Source: Opitutaceae bacterium (GTDB lineage Bacteria > Verrucomicrobiota > Verrucomicrobiae > Opitutales > Opitutaceae). From it: 15,339 bases of DNA. The notes under the pieces are model-generated. The model searched no databases. It was not told where the DNA came from and saw only the letters and a list, made by a program, of their open reading frames with translations. Of this stretch, positions 12,221 to 15,339 are shown piece by piece. Each line of letters starts with the position of its first letter. Position 1 is the stretch's first letter. Made by a program: the position numbers and the translations under genes. Location of the stretch: contig JAISAX010000858.1 in NCBI GenBank assembly GCA_031266495.1, forward strand, positions 1-15,339, read 5' to 3'.

Positions 12221-15153
12221 GTTTGCGGGGCGCTGGCGGCGGCGGCGGTCGTGGCCGGGAGCCGGAGTTCGAGCGAGGCGAGGCGGTCGCGGGCGGTCGC
12301 GGCCTCGGGGAGTTCGGCGAGGCGTTTGTCGCGGAGCATCTCGTAAAGCGTGTTCACCGCTTCCCGCGTCTGGCCGAGTTTTTCGAACGCTTCGGAGCCG
12401 GCAAGGTAGGCGCGGGCGACCCAGGGTACGAATTTTTTGTAGGAGATGTACACGCGCTGGAACCGGGCTTGCGCCTGGGCGAGGTCTTCGGGGGTGCTGC
12501 GCTTCAGGAAAATCTGGCCGAGGGAATAGACGCTTTCGGCGGTGGCTTCGCCGCGCCAGGTGCGGTTGCCGGCGATTTGTTCGAAGAGGTCGCGGGCTTC
12601 GTCGAGGCGGTTGAGGTGGAGGAGGGCGCGGGCGCGGCCGAGGGTGGCGTCGAGGAGTTTGAAGCGGGCGCCGGCGAGGTCGATGGCGTTGTTGAAGTGT
12701 TGCAGGGCGTCTTCGCCGTTGCCGGCGCGGAGGGCGAGTTGGCCGAGGCCGGCGTAGCCGAAGTCGGCGAAGATAGATTTGGGGTAGGCGGCGACGATCC
12801 GGGTGTAGCAGGCGCGGGCGAGATCGAGGTCGCCTTTGGCGAGGAGGTGGTCGCCGAGTTTGCCGAGGATGCCGGGGGGGAGGGTGTCGGCCGGGTAGAG
12901 GGCGGCGATGCGGTCGAGCAGTTCGCCTTGGCGGCGGGGGTTTTTGCGGTAGCTGGCGATTTCGGCTTCGACGAAGAGGGCGCGGGCCTGGGCGGCGGGC
13001 GACTGGCGGGCGTCGCCGGCGAGGAGCAGGGTGTCGGCGCGTTTGAAGAGTTCGTCGAGGGTGGGGGCGGGGGGGCGGGGCTGGCCGGCGGGGGCGCGGG
13101 GGGGGCGGGCGAGCATGGCGGCGAATTCGACGAGGAGGCGTTCCACGGAGTCGCGCGCGGGGTCCTTGATGTAGCGTCGGGCGATTTCGGATACGCGGGC
13201 GAGGGCCTGGTCGGTGCGGCCGAGGCGGGCGTTGAGCCGGGCGATCCAGTAGGCGGCGTTGATGACGAAGGGGTGGTCGGGGTGTTCGCGGGTGAAGTTT
13301 TCCCAGACGGCGATGGCGGATTCGTAGTCGCGGGTGGTCTGGTAGAGGCGGGTGAGCTCGTCGAGGACGTAGCCGAGCTGGTCGTCGGAGAGGGGTTGGT
13401 CGAGCGCGTTGCGGTAGGCGGTGATGGCGTCGCCGGTGCGGCCGAGGGCGGCGAGGATGTCGCCCTGGAGGGAGGCGACTTCGCCGCGTTGCGGGTTGCC
13501 GGGGGGGTAGTCGGCGAGCCAGGCTTCGGCGCGGCGGAGGGCGGTTTCGTGGTTTTGCCGGCCGTACTCGGTGGCGGCGAGACGGTAGCGGGCGTCGGGG
13601 ACGAAGCGGCCGTCGGGGTATTTTGCAAGGTAGGTTTCGATTTGCCTGGCGGAGTCGGTGATTTTGCCGTCGGCGAGGGCGGCCATGGCGCCGAGGTAGG
13701 TGGCGTCTTCGATGAATTTGCCGGTGGGGTATTGCGCGAGGTAGTCGCGACAGGTGTCGCCGGCTTCGCCAAAGCGGCCAACGGTGAAGAGGGCGTTGGC
13801 TTTCATGAGAGCCATCGGCTCGGCGAGTTCGGAGCCGGCAAAGCGGCGGGTGGCGGTGTTGAGAAAGTCGAGCTGGGTGGATAGGAGTTTGCGTTCGCCG
13901 GCGGCGAGGGCGGCGAGGTAGAGGGCTTGCGCGCCGTATTGGCTGTCGGGGTATGCGTTGAGGAAGCGTTCGGCGGCGTGGTTGGTTTTTTCGAAGCGGC
14001 CGGCGTCGGAGTAGGCACGGACGAGGCCGAACCAGGCGTTTTCGGCTTCGGGGGCGGTGGGGTAACGTTTGATGAGGTCCTCGAAAACGATGGCGGTCTC
14101 CCAGGCGCCGCCTCGTTGCTGGAAGGCGGTGCCGAGGCGGAAGAGGAGGGTGGCGTCGTAGTTGGCGAGTTTTTCGATTTCGGTGGTGGCGGTCTTGATC
14201 TGGTCGAGCCGGGCCTGGGCGCGGCGGACGGAGTCGATCTGCGAGGCGTCGGCGCGGGTGAGAGATTTGGCGCGTTCGATTTCGGTCTCGAGGCGGCGGG
14301 TGCGCAGGGCTTGCTGGCGGAGGAGTTCGGCCTTGTCGAGTACGGTGCGGTAGGCGGTGAGGGCGCCGACGGCGTCGCTGGTGTTGAGCAGGGCGTCGCC
14401 GAGCTGGAGGCTGAGGATGTTGAGGCCGGAGAGGTTGTCCACCTGGGCGAGGTCGGTGCGCAGGAGGGTGAGGCCGCCGCGGGCGTCGGCGAGCCGGTGT
14501 TGTTGGATGCGCAGCGAGATGAGCGAGAGGGCGGCGTCGGCCCAGTCGCGGTCGCGGGGGGCGGTCGAGAGGAGGCGCGTGTAGGTGTCGGCGGCGGTGT
14601 CGAGCTGGCCGGCCTGCTGCGCGGACATGGCGCCGTAGAGCAGGGCCTTGTCGCGGTGCGTCATGGATTGCTCGGCGGCGCGGAAAACGGGGATGGCTTC
14701 GGCGTACTTTTTCTGGAGCGCGAGCGAGAGGCCGAGGACCATGCGGGTCTCGCCTTGCACGGCGAGGCTGAGGTCGCGGTTTTTGAGGAGTTCTTCGGCG
14801 ACGGTGACGGCGCGGGGGAAATTCTGCGTCTGGAAGTGGACGGTGGCGGCGGTGAGCCGCAGGCGGTTGAGGTCCACGCCGGCCGGCATTTTTTCCCCGT
14901 CGGCAACGCGCTGGAGCACGCGGTCGAGGAGCATGGCGGCAGCGGCGATTTCGCGGTTGTTGATGGAGGTTTCCACCTCGGCCAGAATCTGGGGCACCGG
15001 GATCTGCGGGATGTTGACCTTGGCGGCGGGCGCTTGCTGGGCGGGCGAAGAGACGGGCGTCACTGCTGCCAGCAAGGCAGCGGCAAGGAGCGTGGCCGGG
15101 GTGGCGACGCTCCGCAGCAGACTGGCTCGGGGACGGGGAGGACGGGCAGGCAT
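12217..15153 (-). CDS. Large exported tetratricopeptide-repeat protein
   Basis: This protein is 978 residues from the start chosen at 15153; Met at 15180 is a second possible start, and the further N-terminal extension to 15330 lacks protein-like character. A hydrophobic signal sequence (RSVATPATLLAAALLAAVTP) is followed by a likely cleavage near SPAQQA. The rest is helical repeats: at least eight units with the BamD/CpoB-type pattern Tyr/His-Pro-x-(Asp/Ser/Thr/Gly) (RYPTAPEAENA, AYPDSQYGAQA, QYPTGKFIEDA, KYPDGRFVPDA and others), plus classical TPR pairs. There is no enzyme motif and no C-terminal membrane anchor. It is likely a periplasmic or outer-membrane-associated scaffold. It is coupled to the 290-residue gene by ATGA and lies upstream of exbB-like and exbD-like genes, so it may be a partner of that motor. 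A Pro-rich linker near the middle (PRAPAGQPRPPAPTL) divides it into two repeat blocks. Confidence 0.85.
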   Translation of the reverse strand: MPARPPRPRASLLRSVATPATLLAAALLAAVTPVSSPAQQAPAAKVNIPQIPVPQILAEVETSINNREIAAAAMLLDRVLQRVADGEKMPAGVDLNRLRLTAATVHFQTQNFPRAVTVAEELLKNRDLSLAVQGETRMVLGLSLALQKKYAEAIPVFRAAEQSMTHRDKALLYGAMSAQQAGQLDTAADTYTRLLSTAPRDRDWADAALSLISLRIQQHRLADARGGLTLLRTDLAQVDNLSGLNILSLQLGDALLNTSDAVGALTAYRTVLDKAELLRQQALRTRRLETEIERAKSLTRADASQIDSVRRAQARLDQIKTATTEIEKLANYDATLLFRLGTAFQQRGGAWETAIVFEDLIKRYPTAPEAENAWFGLVRAYSDAGRFEKTNHAAERFLNAYPDSQYGAQALYLAALAAGERKLLSTQLDFLNTATRRFAGSELAEPMALMKANALFTVGRFGEAGDTCRDYLAQYPTGKFIEDATYLGAMAALADGKITDSARQIETYLAKYPDGRFVPDARYRLAATEYGRQNHETALRRAEAWLADYPPGNPQRGEVASLQGDILAALGRTGDAITAYRNALDQPLSDDQLGYVLDELTRLYQTTRDYESAIAVWENFTREHPDHPFVINAAYWIARLNARLGRTDQALARVSEIARRYIKDPARDSVERLLVEFAAMLARPPRAPAGQPRPPAPTLDELFKRADTLLLAGDARQSPAAQARALFVEAEIASYRKNPRRQGELLDRIAALYPADTLPPGILGKLGDHLLAKGDLDLARACYTRIVAAYPKSIFADFGYAGLGQLALRAGNGEDALQHFNNAIDLAGARFKLLDATLGRARALLHLNRLDEARDLFEQIAGNRTWRGEATAESVYSLGQIFLKRSTPEDLAQAQARFQRVYISYKKFVPWVARAYLAGSEAFEKLGQTREAVNTLYEMLRDKRLAELPEAATARDRLASLELRLPATTAAAASAPQT

Positions 15154-15339
15154 GTGAAGGGGAAAACGAGCAAAAGGCATGTTTTGCCCGTGCGCGTCAA
15201 TCCCGGATATAAGGTGAATACCCCGCGGGAGCGGGAGCGGAACTTCGCGGTTGAGATTTTTCCCGAGGCCGGACACGTTTCCGCAGCCAGCAACGCCAGT
15301 GCCTCCAGTGCCGCGCCCGGCCGTCATCAACCCGTATCC
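15154..15339. other. Upstream end region of the envelope operon
   Basis: These 186 bases to the right edge precede the large TPR gene. The open frame continues upstream but with Gly/Pro/Arg-rich nonsense-like residues, so I treat it as non-coding. A promoter may lie here, but I see no clear -35/-10 pair and no Shine-Dalgarno before either possible start. Confidence 0.4.

Noticed and set aside
12223..13884. 553-residue open frame on the plus strand
   Set aside because: Gly/Glu/Val-rich antisense shadow of the TPR gene.
15154..15330. N-terminal extension of the large TPR protein
   Set aside because: The extra 59 residues precede the evident signal peptide and have no protein-like features; starts at 15153 or 15180 fit better.

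Overview
The window is GC-rich, and every gene I can support lies on the minus strand, reading from the right edge to the left. Long open frames on the plus strand are antisense shadows of these genes. The gene set is an ExbB/ExbD motor beside tetratricopeptide proteins, RNase R, and an SMC-type complex. Few starts have a Shine-Dalgarno, and many G homopolymers and simple-sequence spacers are present. This suggests a Gram-negative bacterium with an outer membrane, and my best guess is Verrucomicrobiota, perhaps Opitutaceae. That placement is inference from gene content and style, with no marker gene to prove it.

Region 1 (about 15153 down to 7450) is a probable envelope operon. Its order is a 978-residue exported TPR protein, a 290-residue exported repeat protein (ATGA overlap with the first), ExbB/TolQ-like, ExbD-like 1, ExbD-like 2, and a 493-residue membrane-anchored protein with a von Willebrand A-like fold and a degenerate metal site. 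The last sits where a TonB-type transducer might be expected. The likely reading is a proton-driven inner-membrane motor coupled to periplasmic scaffold proteins by a non-canonical transducer. After the overlapping TPR pair, each spacer up to the vWA-like gene carries a simple repeat, and two carry long inverted repeats.

Region 2 (7312 to 4716) is ribonuclease R. It is intact in sequence content but split by a frame change in a run of 16 G. One added base (or two removed) rejoins the catalytic domain to its S1 domain, giving 865 residues. This is either a sequencing or assembly error, a phase-variable switch, or a slippage site.

Region 3 (4480 to the left edge) is a three-gene SMC operon: a kleisin-like protein, a small MukE/KITE-like winged-helix protein, and the N-terminal half of an SMC ATPase with a P-loop, long coiled coil and hinge-like segment. 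Order and sizes match Wadjet (JetA-JetB-JetC) and MksFEB. The nuclease subunit JetD, if present, would lie beyond the left edge. The ATPase runs into very long C runs at bases 5-50, where the sequence is probably a contig end or artefact.

I found no tRNA, rRNA, CRISPR array, insertion sequence or recognisable prophage gene.
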